A program made the position numbers and the translations under genes. This document shows, piece after piece, positions 43,960-51,394 of a stretch of 64,000 nt of DNA. The notes below the pieces were generated by a model. The model made no database searches. It was given only the letters and a program-made list of their open reading frames with translations, and was not told the DNA's origin. The DNA is from Pollutiaquabacter aromativorans (lineage in GTDB: Bacteria > Bacteroidota > Bacteroidia > AKYH767-A > 2013-40CM-41-45), in the NCBI GenBank assembly GCA_049177215.1, contig CP185379.1:2418001-2482000 (forward strand). Reading direction: 5' to 3'. Numbering within the stretch: position 1 is the first letter of the stretch; the number at the start of each line of letters is the position of its first letter.

Positions 43960-44214
43960 TCAACCGCCAGCTCCCTTTTCCAGCGCTTCCATGATGATCA
44001 GTTTTTTCCCGACCAGTTCCTTGCCTTGCAATTCATCCATCGCCTTCATGGCATCCTGACTATTCTTGAATTCCACAAATCCGAAACCGCGGGATTCCCA
44101 GGTGATCTTATCGTACACGATCTTGGTGCTGACGATCTCGCCGAATTGCTTGAAGATGGCTTCCAGTAACGCTTCGTTTACGGACTCCTCGATGTTTTTG
44201 ACGAATAACTTCAT
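43960..44214 (-). CDS. RNA recognition motif (RRM) protein
   Basis: 84 residues, a single RRM domain. RNP2 LFVKNI at 3-8 and RNP1 RGFGFVEF at 42-49 both match the canonical pattern, so RNA binding is likely. A short C-terminal tail ends EALEKGAGG. Bacteroidota encode small RRM proteins thought to act on RNA in place of Hfq-like chaperones. A TACCTTTA at 44227-44220 lies 5 bases before the ATG, which would leave almost no leader. Confidence 0.93.
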   Translation of the reverse strand: MKLFVKNIEESVNEALLEAIFKQFGEIVSTKIVYDKITWESRGFGFVEFKNSQDAMKAMDELQGKELVGKKLIIMEALEKGAGG

Positions 44215-44243
44215 TGCCCTAAAGGTACCAATAATCCAATGGT

Positions 44244-44720
44244 TTATTCCGTGTAAAAGAGATCAAATTTGCCTTCGGTCACCGACAGGTTACCCGAAAG
44301 CGGGCTCCGCAAGGTCACCGTGAAGGTGCCTTTGATCTGGTTCGTCGACGTATTGTTGGAGGTGATGACGAGCGTGCCCGGATTATCGTTGGTCGATTCC
44401 CAACCGTCGCCATTGAGGTAGATCATGTGATTGACATCCTCCGTGATCTGATAGGTTCCCGGCATGACGCTGTCCAGTTTCAATGTCAGGGAAGAACCAT
44501 TACCATTCAACCCATTGATCGTCATGACATCGGAGAGATCTCCGAAACAACTCTGGTCGGAGCACCATTCCTGATTGGCTATTTTCGCGGAAAGTTTGTT
44601 GGGAAGAAGGCTCGTACAACCGGTAGCAGCCGGCGGATTGGTTGTTGATGAATCGTCGTCTTTCTTGTCACACGCGACCAGGAATCCGATCATCACGAGG
44701 AAAGGGAGCATTTTTTTCAT
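44244..44720 (-). CDS. Lipoprotein, beta-rich, unknown function
   Basis: 158 residues from the ATG at 44720, which opens a lipoprotein signal (MKKMLPFLVMIGFLVAC, acylated Cys17) followed by the charged DKKDDDSS linker. The open frame upstream of that ATG lacks signal character. The mature domain has four cysteines (GCTSLL, EWCSDQSCFGD) and threonine-rich strands (SNNTSTNQIKGTFTVTLRSP), like small beta-sandwich surface lipoproteins. Acidic residues after Cys fit the Bacteroidota surface-export type. Divergent from dinB. Confidence 0.72.
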   Translation of the reverse strand: MKKMLPFLVMIGFLVACDKKDDDSSTTNPPAATGCTSLLPNKLSAKIANQEWCSDQSCFGDLSDVMTINGLNGNGSSLTLKLDSVMPGTYQITEDVNHMIYLNGDGWESTNDNPGTLVITSNNTSTNQIKGTFTVTLRSPLSGNLSVTEGKFDLFYTE

Positions 44721-44726
44721 AGGTTG

Positions 44727-44757
44727 CGAAATTAATAAGGGATTGTTTTCGTTTAAA
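44727..44757 (-). promoter_or_regulatory. Promoter of the lipoprotein gene (TTTA-N19-TAATTTCG)
   Basis: On the minus strand, TTTA at 44757-44754, 19 bases, then TAATTTCG at 44734-44727; one mismatch from each consensus half. It ends 6 bases before the ATG at 44720, so the leader would be short. Confidence 0.45.
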
Positions 44758-44765
44758 GCCTTACC

Positions 44766-45245
44766 ATGAATCATACCACTTCTACCGTCTTCCAAACGGA
44801 TTTCGCCTTTACCATGCACCGTCAGCTCAACCTGTTGGCGGATGAAATCCGCGCGTATCCTTCCGATACCGCCCTATGGATCGTCCCGGCCGGTATTACC
44901 AATTCTGGCGGCAATCTTTGCCTGCACCTGATCGGTAATCTGCGCCATTTCATCGGTCACCTGCTGGGTGGCGGGGACTACGTCCGTGACCGGGAATACG
45001 AGTTCAATGCGAAAGACCTGACGCGCACGCAACTGCTTGACCTCATCAACACTTGTCGGTATGAATTTGATACCGGCCTGGCTAACATTGAGACCCGGCA
45101 GCTCGGGGAGATCGCCCCGGCAAAGGCGGCCGGTCATGAGGTGACCGTTCGCCAGTTGATGTTCCATCTGCTGGCGCACTTTGCCTATCATCTCGGCCAG
45201 ATCAACTACCACCGTCGCTTCGGAATGAACGGCAAAATCGCCTGA
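44766..45245 (+). CDS. DinB/YfiT-like four-helix protein
   Basis: 159 residues, mostly helical. LCLHLIGNLRHFIGHLLGG and LLAHFAYHLGQINYHRRF carry the histidines that bind a metal in DinB-fold proteins. Many such proteins are thiol-dependent S-transferases (bacillithiol or similar), but the co-substrate is not clear here. The 3' part TRTQLLDLINTCRYEFD is typical. ATG at 44766, head-to-head with the lipoprotein gene. Confidence 0.83.
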   Translation: MNHTTSTVFQTDFAFTMHRQLNLLADEIRAYPSDTALWIVPAGITNSGGNLCLHLIGNLRHFIGHLLGGGDYVRDREYEFNAKDLTRTQLLDLINTCRYEFDTGLANIETRQLGEIAPAKAAGHEVTVRQLMFHLLAHFAYHLGQINYHRRFGMNGKIA

Positions 45246-45298
45246 AAACCGGGTTTACGCCGATTCCGTATCTTGCAAACTGTCTACTCCCCCGGTTT

Positions 45299-46042
45299 GT
45301 GAACGACGAATCTCTGGTATTAATTCCTACTTACAACGAGAAAGAGAACATCGAACGGATGGTCCGCAAGGTCTTTTCCCTTCCCCACCCGTTCCACCTG
45401 CTCATCATCGATGACGGCTCTCCGGATGGAACAGCCGACATCGTCAGAAAGCTACAGTCCGAATTCCAGGGTCGTCTGTTTTTGGAAGAGCGGAAAGGAA
45501 AGCTCGGTCTGGGCACGGCCTACATTCATGGATTCAAATGGGCATTGGCCAGGAGTTATCAGTACATCTTCGAGATGGATTGCGATTTCTCACACAATCC
45601 CGACGACCTCATACGACTGCATCAGGCCTGTGCTGTGGAAGGGGCCGACGTCGCGATCGGCTCACGCTATATCCGGGGTGCCAACGTCGTGAACTGGCCG
45701 CTCGGACGGGTCATCATGTCCTACTACGCTTCCGTTTACGTGCGGATCATTACCGGCATCCGGATCATGGATACTACGGCCGGATTTATCTGCTATCGTC
45801 GACGCGTGCTGGAAACGATTGAACTCGACCGTATCCGTTTCATCGGATACGCGTTTCAGATTGAAATGAAATTCACCGCATGGAAGCACGGCTTCCGCAT
45901 TGTTGAAGTTCCCATCATTTTCACCGACCGTACCGAAGGCACGAGCAAAATGAGCAAGGGCATCTTCAAAGAAGCCATACTCGGCGTGATGCAGATGCGC
46001 TGGAAGAGTTTTTTCCGTAAGTACCAAAAAGTAAAGAACTGA
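45299..46042 (+). CDS. Polyprenol-phosphate mannosyl/glucosyltransferase (GT2, Dpm1-like)
   Basis: 247 residues. Transfers a hexose from a nucleotide sugar to polyprenyl phosphate at the membrane. Donor-binding motifs DDGSPDGTADIV and MDCDFSHNPDDL (the DxD type), then IGSRYIRGANVVNWPLGR and the C-terminal AFQIEMKFTAWKHGFRIVEV and GTSKMSKGI match Dpm1-type GT2 enzymes. It lacks the C-terminal membrane spans of DpmA/GtrB proteins. GTG start at 45299. Three bases separate it from dihydroorotase. Confidence 0.9.
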   Translation: MNDESLVLIPTYNEKENIERMVRKVFSLPHPFHLLIIDDGSPDGTADIVRKLQSEFQGRLFLEERKGKLGLGTAYIHGFKWALARSYQYIFEMDCDFSHNPDDLIRLHQACAVEGADVAIGSRYIRGANVVNWPLGRVIMSYYASVYVRIITGIRIMDTTAGFICYRRRVLETIELDRIRFIGYAFQIEMKFTAWKHGFRIVEVPIIFTDRTEGTSKMSKGIFKEAILGVMQMRWKSFFRKYQKVKN

Positions 46043-46045
46043 TCC

Positions 46046-47383
46046 ATGTTGCCCTCGTACCTCATCCGTAATGCACGCATCGTGAACGAAGGTCGCATCA
46101 CGGAAGGCGATGTCAGGATCCGAAATGGCAGGATCGATGCGATCGGCACCCTAACGGCTTCCAGTCAGGACCGGGTGATCGATGCACGCGGCCATTACCT
46201 CCTTCCCGGCGCCATCGACGACCAGGTACATTTTCGTGAACCCGGACTCACGCACAAAGGCGATCTTCATACCGAGTCAGTGGCCGCCGTTGCCGGTGGC
46301 ATTACCTCGTATATGGAAATGCCCAACACGCAACCTCCGGCATTGACCCGCGACCTGTTGGAGGACAAATACCGGCGTGCGCACGAGGTGTCCCTGGCCA
46401 ATTACTCGTTCTACATGGGCACTTCGAACGACAACCTCGAGGAAGTTCTGCGAACGGACAATCGCACGGTCTGCGGAGTGAAGATCTTTATGGGCTCCTC
46501 CACCGGCAACCTGCTGGTGGACGAACCCAATACACTCGAGGCCATCTTCGCACGTTCGGAATCTCTCATTGCGACGCATTGTGAAGACGAAGCGACCATC
46601 CGTGCCAACCTGGAAGCTGCCCGAATTCGATATGGAGAACAGGTTCCGATCCGGGAACATGCAGACATCCGCAGCGAAACCGCCTGCTATTTGTCCAGTT
46701 CCTTCGCTACCGGGCTCGCGAAAAAACACGGCACCCGCTTGCACGTGCTGCACATCAGCACGGCCAAGGAGTTGGAACTCTTCAGCAACGAGCTGCCGCG
46801 CACGCAGAAAAAGATCACGGCTGAAGCCTGTCTTCATCACCTCTGGTTTTCCGAAACCGATTATGACCGCCTCGGAACTCGCATCAAGTGGAACCCCTCC
46901 ATCAAGCGAGCTGAAGACCGCGACGCGATTCTAAAAGCCGTACTCGACGGACGGATCGACGTGGTCGCCACGGATCACGCCCCGCATACTGAGGAAGAAA
47001 AAATGCGCGACTACTTTCAGGCGCCTTCCGGCGGACCTTTGGTACAACACCTGCTGCCGGCACTTTTCGAATTCGTGAAACGCGGAACGATGAGGGTAGA
47101 AGACGTCGTGGACCGCAGCAGTCATGCCGTAGCCGACCTGTTCCGCATCGTGGACCGTGGTTATATACGCGAAGGTTATTGGGCAGACCTCGTACTCGTT
47201 GACCCGGATCAAGCCTGGACGGTACGAAAAGAAAATATCCTCTATAAATGCGGCTGGAGTCCGTTCGAAGGAGAACGCTTCAGCAGCCGGGTTACCCACA
47301 CCTGGGTGAATGGCCACCTGGCTTACGAGCAGGGGCGTTTCGACGAAACCCGTAAGGGGCAACGACTCAACTTCGACCGGTGA
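46046..47383 (+). CDS. pyrC: Dihydroorotase (amidohydrolase superfamily)
   Basis: 445 residues. Closes carbamoyl-aspartate to dihydroorotate in pyrimidine synthesis. The metal motif after the first beta strands is LLPGAIDDQVHFREPGL: the usual HxH is QxH here. The carbamylated lysine is in CGVKIFMGSSTGNL, with SLIATHCED, LHVLHISTAKEL and DVVATDHAPHTEEEK giving the other ligands. The C-terminal ILYKCGWSPFEG and VTHTWVNG are typical of the class I / hydantoinase-like group. The Q change may be a feature of the lineage. Overlaps DUF4296 in a GTGA junction. Confidence 0.9.
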   Translation: MLPSYLIRNARIVNEGRITEGDVRIRNGRIDAIGTLTASSQDRVIDARGHYLLPGAIDDQVHFREPGLTHKGDLHTESVAAVAGGITSYMEMPNTQPPALTRDLLEDKYRRAHEVSLANYSFYMGTSNDNLEEVLRTDNRTVCGVKIFMGSSTGNLLVDEPNTLEAIFARSESLIATHCEDEATIRANLEAARIRYGEQVPIREHADIRSETACYLSSSFATGLAKKHGTRLHVLHISTAKELELFSNELPRTQKKITAEACLHHLWFSETDYDRLGTRIKWNPSIKRAEDRDAILKAVLDGRIDVVATDHAPHTEEEKMRDYFQAPSGGPLVQHLLPALFEFVKRGTMRVEDVVDRSSHAVADLFRIVDRGYIREGYWADLVLVDPDQAWTVRKENILYKCGWSPFEGERFSSRVTHTWVNGHLAYEQGRFDETRKGQRLNFDR

Positions 47384-47733
47384 CGCGTTTCGGATTCTGG
47401 CTGATAAGCATCACGTTCTTCTTCTCCGCATGTTCACGGAAAGAGACCCCGTTGCCGGAAGGCATCCTGGACCGAAAAGCATTGGTACCCGTTCTGGTGG
47501 ATGTACACCTGGCGCAAGCATCCGTCGCCATCCTGCGAACCGCCGATACTACTGCCCATGCCATGGGCGATTACATGGATTTCATTCTCCGGCAACACGG
47601 ATTGGATACCGCGACCTATGCACGCACCATCCGTTATTACGGTGAGCATCCGGATTTGCTCTCTGAGCTTTACGATGATGTCATTGACGAACTGAGCAGG
47701 ATCCAAGGGGAAGCACAGCAGAAAAACGACTGA
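47380..47733 (+). CDS. DUF4296 lipoprotein
   Basis: 117 residues with a lipoprotein signal (FFFSAC, Cys18). The helical body (LVPVLVDVHLAQASVAIL, GDYMDFILRQHGLD, FDTATYARTIRYYGEHP-like order) matches DUF4296, found after dihydroorotase genes in Bacteroidota. GTG start at 47380 overlaps the dihydroorotase stop. Function unknown. Confidence 0.82.
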   Translation: MTRFGFWLISITFFFSACSRKETPLPEGILDRKALVPVLVDVHLAQASVAILRTADTTAHAMGDYMDFILRQHGLDTATYARTIRYYGEHPDLLSELYDDVIDELSRIQGEAQQKND

Positions 47734-47752
47734 CCCGCCACCGGTGTCAGTC
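47728..47752. terminator. Hairpin between convergent genes
   Basis: Arms GACTGAC (47728-47734) and GTCAGTC (47746-47752) with an 11-base loop. It covers the DUF4296 stop and touches the epimerase stop. No T-tract, so a rho-independent role is unproven. Confidence 0.35.
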
Positions 47753-48771
47753 TAGCGTATTGAATCCAGAAAGATCCTGCAATTTTCCAGTACCGATTCC
47801 CTGACCGGAATGAAATCCATTCCGAGCACTTTTCGCGCTTTGTCATTCCGGTAAACCCACTGCTTACCGCTGCTGCGTGCCGTCTCCCGGGTTACCAGTG
47901 GTTTTCGCCCCGTGATGCTGGAGAAAAGCGATTCCCACCGCCATGCCAATCCGGCCATCCAGGGTTTAACCGGGATACGTGGCGCCTCTTTGCCAAATCC
48001 TTCACTCATCCACGATAACAGTTCTTTATACCCGACGTTTTCTGACGAAAGCAGAAAACGTTCACCTGTGATGCGTTGATCCCAGCAGCGTAGTAGCGCA
48101 CTGCTGACATCCCGAACGTCGACGAAGCCCGTCGATCCCAACGGGTAGAGACGCAGGCCTTCGTATACACGCCTGAACAAAGCGGAACTTCCGAAATTCC
48201 AATCACCCGGGCCCAATACAATGGTCGGATTCACCATGCAGGCGTTGAGTCCTTCCTCCATTCCTCTCCAAACCTCCCGTTCGCCTCCGTACTTGCTGAT
48301 GGCGTATGCGGTATTGTAACGCGATGTCTTCCAGAATGTGTTTTCATCGACCGGCACCCCTTCATCCGTCCTGCCAAGTGCAGCTACTGAGCTGACGTAC
48401 CCCAACCACTCCACGCCCAACTCGAGGCAGGCATTCACGAGGTCCGCCGTCACGTCCTTGTTGACACGCAAAAGCAGATCACGGTCGGATGGGGCAAAGG
48501 AAACCAGGGCCGCGGCATGAAAGACGAAACGAATCCCCGAAAGCGCTTCGTTGATATCATATAGGTCAAGCAGATCGCCTTCGAACCAGTCTACTCCTTC
48601 CAGCAGGGATTCCTGCCCCCGGAACATGCGGTTAACCACACCCATGGAAGAAGTCGGCCTCCTGAAAGCCCGGACTGAATGGCCACGCATACGGAGATCC
48701 AGCAGCAGGCGAGCGCCCACCAGGCCGGTTGACCCGGTCAGCAGGATATCCGGTTTGGCGCTTCCGTTCAT
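47752..48771 (-). CDS. NAD-dependent epimerase/dehydratase family protein
   Basis: 339 residues, extended short-chain dehydrogenase fold. Rossmann loop GSTGLVGARLLLDLRMRG, the FHAAALVSF motif, and the catalytic YAISKYGGER (YxxxK). The C-terminal half resembles dihydroflavonol-4-reductase-like members (VLGPGDWNFGSSALFRRV). Sugar or lipid substrate unknown. It points toward DUF4296, with stops 18 bases apart. Confidence 0.85.
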   Translation of the reverse strand: MNGSAKPDILLTGSTGLVGARLLLDLRMRGHSVRAFRRPTSSMGVVNRMFRGQESLLEGVDWFEGDLLDLYDINEALSGIRFVFHAAALVSFAPSDRDLLLRVNKDVTADLVNACLELGVEWLGYVSSVAALGRTDEGVPVDENTFWKTSRYNTAYAISKYGGEREVWRGMEEGLNACMVNPTIVLGPGDWNFGSSALFRRVYEGLRLYPLGSTGFVDVRDVSSALLRCWDQRITGERFLLSSENVGYKELLSWMSEGFGKEAPRIPVKPWMAGLAWRWESLFSSITGRKPLVTRETARSSGKQWVYRNDKARKVLGMDFIPVRESVLENCRIFLDSIR

Positions 48772-48830
48772 GGCCTGCGAAGATGGGAATAGTTTTGAAA
48801 AAGGAGGGTAGCCATAACGTAGATGACGGC

Positions 48831-48838
48831 TATCTTTG
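48831..48838 (+). promoter_or_regulatory. -7 promoter element of tyrS
   Basis: TATCTTTG, full match to TAnnTTTG, 16 bases before the ATG at 48855. No TTG at the matching -33 distance. Confidence 0.45.
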
Positions 48839-48854
48839 ACGCCAAATCCGATCT

Positions 48855-50138
48855 ATGAAAAAGGACTTTGTCGAGGAACTGAAGTGGCGGGGCATGTTGC
48901 AGGATATGATCCCCGGGACCGATGAACTTTTAAGAAAGCAGATGGTCCGCGGGTATATCGGATTCGACCCGACCGCTGATTCCCTGGGTGTCGGCAACAT
49001 GGTGCAGATCATGACCTTGCTGCACTTCCAGCAAGCCGGGCATCAACCCATCGCCCTCATCGGAGGCGCTACGGGTATGGTCGGCGATCCTTCCGGCAAA
49101 TCGCAGGAACGCAATCTTCTGGATGAAGCACAATTGCAGCACAACCTGCAGCGGCAGAAGGCACAATTGGAGAAATTCCTTGATTTCGATTGTGGCGCGA
49201 ACTCAGCGCGCATCGTCAATAATTACGACTGGTTCCGCGAATTCTCCTTCCTCGATTTTATCCGGGATGTGGGAAAGCACATCACGATCAATTATATGCT
49301 GGCAAAGGATTCGGTTCAAAAGCGCCTTGAGACCGGCATGTCGTTTACGGAGTTCTCCTACCAGTTGGTCCAGGGCTACGACTTCTATCACCTGTGGAAA
49401 AACGAAGGAGTCCTGTTACAAATGGGCGGCTCCGACCAATGGGGCAACATCGTGACCGGTACGGAGCTGATCCGCCGCAAGTCATCGGGAGAAGCTTTCG
49501 CGTTGACCACTCCGCTGATCAAGAAATCGGACGGAACAAAATTCGGCAAGACGGAAGGCGGAAATGTCTGGTTGGATCCCAAGCGGACCTCTCCGTACAA
49601 ATTCTACCAGTTCTGGTTGAACGCTTCCGATTCCGACGCATCGAATTACATCCGCATTTTCACGCTCCGTTCCAAGGAAGAGATAACCGCAATCGAAGAG
49701 GAACACGCCAAGGCTCCACACCTTCGGTTTTTGCAAAAAGAACTCAGCGCCGATATTACCGCGCGTGTTCACTCAAAGGCGGACCTGGACGCAGCTATCG
49801 AGGCCTCCGAGATCCTGTTTGGCAAAGGGACCGCCGATGCCCTGAAAGCATTATCGGAGGACGACCTGTTGGCGGTATTCGAAGGGGTGCCACAGATGAG
49901 GATCGCGCGCACGGAACTGGAAAATGGAATTCCCGTGATCGACCTGCTGGCCGACAAGACCGGGATTTTCCCGTCGCGCGGTGAAACGCGCAAGATGTTG
50001 CAGGGTGGCGGAGTCTCCATCAACAAACAAAAAGTGGAAGACATCGAGCGGGTCGCCGGAAAGGATGACCTGCTGAACAACCGCTATCTCCTCATTCAGA
50101 AAGGCAAGAAGAATTATTACCTGATCATCGCCGATTAA
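48855..50138 (+). CDS. tyrS: Tyrosyl-tRNA synthetase
   Basis: 427 residues, class I synthetase. The Rossmann domain has GYIGFDPTADSLGVGNMVQI, where the HIGH signature reads GVGN; GGATGMVGDPSGKSQERNLL and YQLVQGYDFYHLW follow. The KMSKS-like loop is DGTKFGKTEGGN, normal for bacterial TyrS. A C-terminal S4 RNA-binding domain (TRKMLQGGGVSINKQKV) is complete. The changed HIGH is noted as a finding. The stop overlaps the convergent small membrane gene by 4 bases. Confidence 0.95.
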   Translation: MKKDFVEELKWRGMLQDMIPGTDELLRKQMVRGYIGFDPTADSLGVGNMVQIMTLLHFQQAGHQPIALIGGATGMVGDPSGKSQERNLLDEAQLQHNLQRQKAQLEKFLDFDCGANSARIVNNYDWFREFSFLDFIRDVGKHITINYMLAKDSVQKRLETGMSFTEFSYQLVQGYDFYHLWKNEGVLLQMGGSDQWGNIVTGTELIRRKSSGEAFALTTPLIKKSDGTKFGKTEGGNVWLDPKRTSPYKFYQFWLNASDSDASNYIRIFTLRSKEEITAIEEEHAKAPHLRFLQKELSADITARVHSKADLDAAIEASEILFGKGTADALKALSEDDLLAVFEGVPQMRIARTELENGIPVIDLLADKTGIFPSRGETRKMLQGGGVSINKQKVEDIERVAGKDDLLNNRYLLIQKGKKNYYLIIAD

Positions 50139-50362
50139 GGCTGATCCTGCTGATCATCGGATTGATCGCGCTTGTTCATTCTCCCTAAGAAAATCATCAG
50201 CCCAACGACCACTGCGGCCGCGAAAATGAAATTGAACATCAGGCTCATGTAATTCTCGCGGCTCAGGTGACCCATGCGTTTTTGCATGATCCAACCGGCG
50301 AGGAGGCTGCCGATGGTGACGGAAATGATGACAATGAAAATTCGGCGGCGGTTGGAAATCAT
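50135..50362 (-). CDS. Small membrane protein, unknown
   Basis: 75 residues with two membrane spans (IFIVIISVTIGSLLAGWIM and LMFNFIFAAAVVVGLMIFLG), a short basic loop between them and an acidic, glutamine-rich tail (QSDDQQDQP). No family recognised. TACCTTTG at 50387-50380 gives it a plausible promoter. Its 3' end overlaps tyrS by 4 bases. Confidence 0.62.
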   Translation of the reverse strand: MISNRRRIFIVIISVTIGSLLAGWIMQKRMGHLSRENYMSLMFNFIFAAAVVVGLMIFLGRMNKRDQSDDQQDQP

Positions 50363-50410
50363 ACGCTGAGTATAGGCTGCAAAGGTAGGAAGTTTCCGAG
50401 AGTAGCCCGG

Positions 50411-51394
50411 CTATAACACCAGGAGGTTGCAGCCACGAATATCCGCATGGTCGAAGCGACCCAGCACTTCAAAGCTGCCTGCTCCGGCAATTCGACCGAG
50501 GTCGCCGGTCTCCAGGAAAGAACATGAATACAGGTTGGCCAGGTCGATCACGTTGATGCCCCCGCTACCGCTGTTCCTTGTCTCGAACGGATCATTGGGA
50601 TCCCGAATCACGATGCGCATCCAGGGTGGCGTTCTGAACAAACCTTCCCCGCTCGAGTAGGCTTGCGACAACAACTCCGTCATGCCGTATTCGGAATGGA
50701 TCCGACTTACACCGAAGGCCGGGCACAGGCGTTGGTGCACTTCGGCTCGTACCAGTTCTTTCCGGCGGCCCTTCATACCGCCTGTTTCCATCACAATCAG
50801 TTCGGGCCAATTCAGTTGGAATCGTTCCGCGAAATCGAGCAGGGCGAAGGTGACACCGAGTAGAAGCGTGGGCTGAGCCTGCTCACGCAACCGCAGCAGG
50901 GTATCGTGCAGATGGTCGAACTTGTCTAAGAAGAACCCTGAATCAGGATGGGCGGATTCCCGGATCAAATGATCCGTCATGTAGACAAGGGAGGAATCAT
51001 TCCGCTCCAGGTAGGACGGCAACAAGGCCAGGATGCAGTACTTTTTCGGATCACCGTAAAACAACCGGAAGCACTCCAAAAACGATCGCTCATAGAGTTT
51101 CCGATCAAGCACGTGATGCAGACTACCCGACAGACCGGTCGTGCCGCTGCTGCGGAAAAGTACGGCGTCCGGCGACGGACCGGTCACGACACGATGGGTG
51201 CGGAAGAAGTCGATGGGAAGGAAGGGTACCTGGCGCAGTTCGCGAAGGTCGGCCGGATCGCGCTGGAGTTGTCGCAGGTATTCCCGATAAACAGGGTTCT
51301 CCGATGCCTGATACCGGAATACCTCCATCGCGACCGATTCAAACTCCTGTTCGTTGCGGATGGAAAATACCTGATCAGCGAACGAGCGGTTCAT
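50411..51394 (-). CDS. LuxE/PaaK-like acyl-protein synthetase family protein
   Basis: 327 residues. FRSSGTTGLSGSLHHVLDR is an adenylate-forming P-loop with the LuxE pattern (SSGTTG). Later LIVMETGGMKGRRKELVRAE and SEYGMTELLSQAYS match the ATP- and acyl-binding regions. LuxE activates fatty acids in bioluminescence, but Bacteroidota carry such proteins without lux genes, so the acid activated here is unknown. ATG at 51394 overlaps the nadB stop as ATGA. Confidence 0.86.
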   Translation of the reverse strand: MNRSFADQVFSIRNEQEFESVAMEVFRYQASENPVYREYLRQLQRDPADLRELRQVPFLPIDFFRTHRVVTGPSPDAVLFRSSGTTGLSGSLHHVLDRKLYERSFLECFRLFYGDPKKYCILALLPSYLERNDSSLVYMTDHLIRESAHPDSGFFLDKFDHLHDTLLRLREQAQPTLLLGVTFALLDFAERFQLNWPELIVMETGGMKGRRKELVRAEVHQRLCPAFGVSRIHSEYGMTELLSQAYSSGEGLFRTPPWMRIVIRDPNDPFETRNSGSGGINVIDLANLYSCSFLETGDLGRIAGAGSFEVLGRFDHADIRGCNLLVL

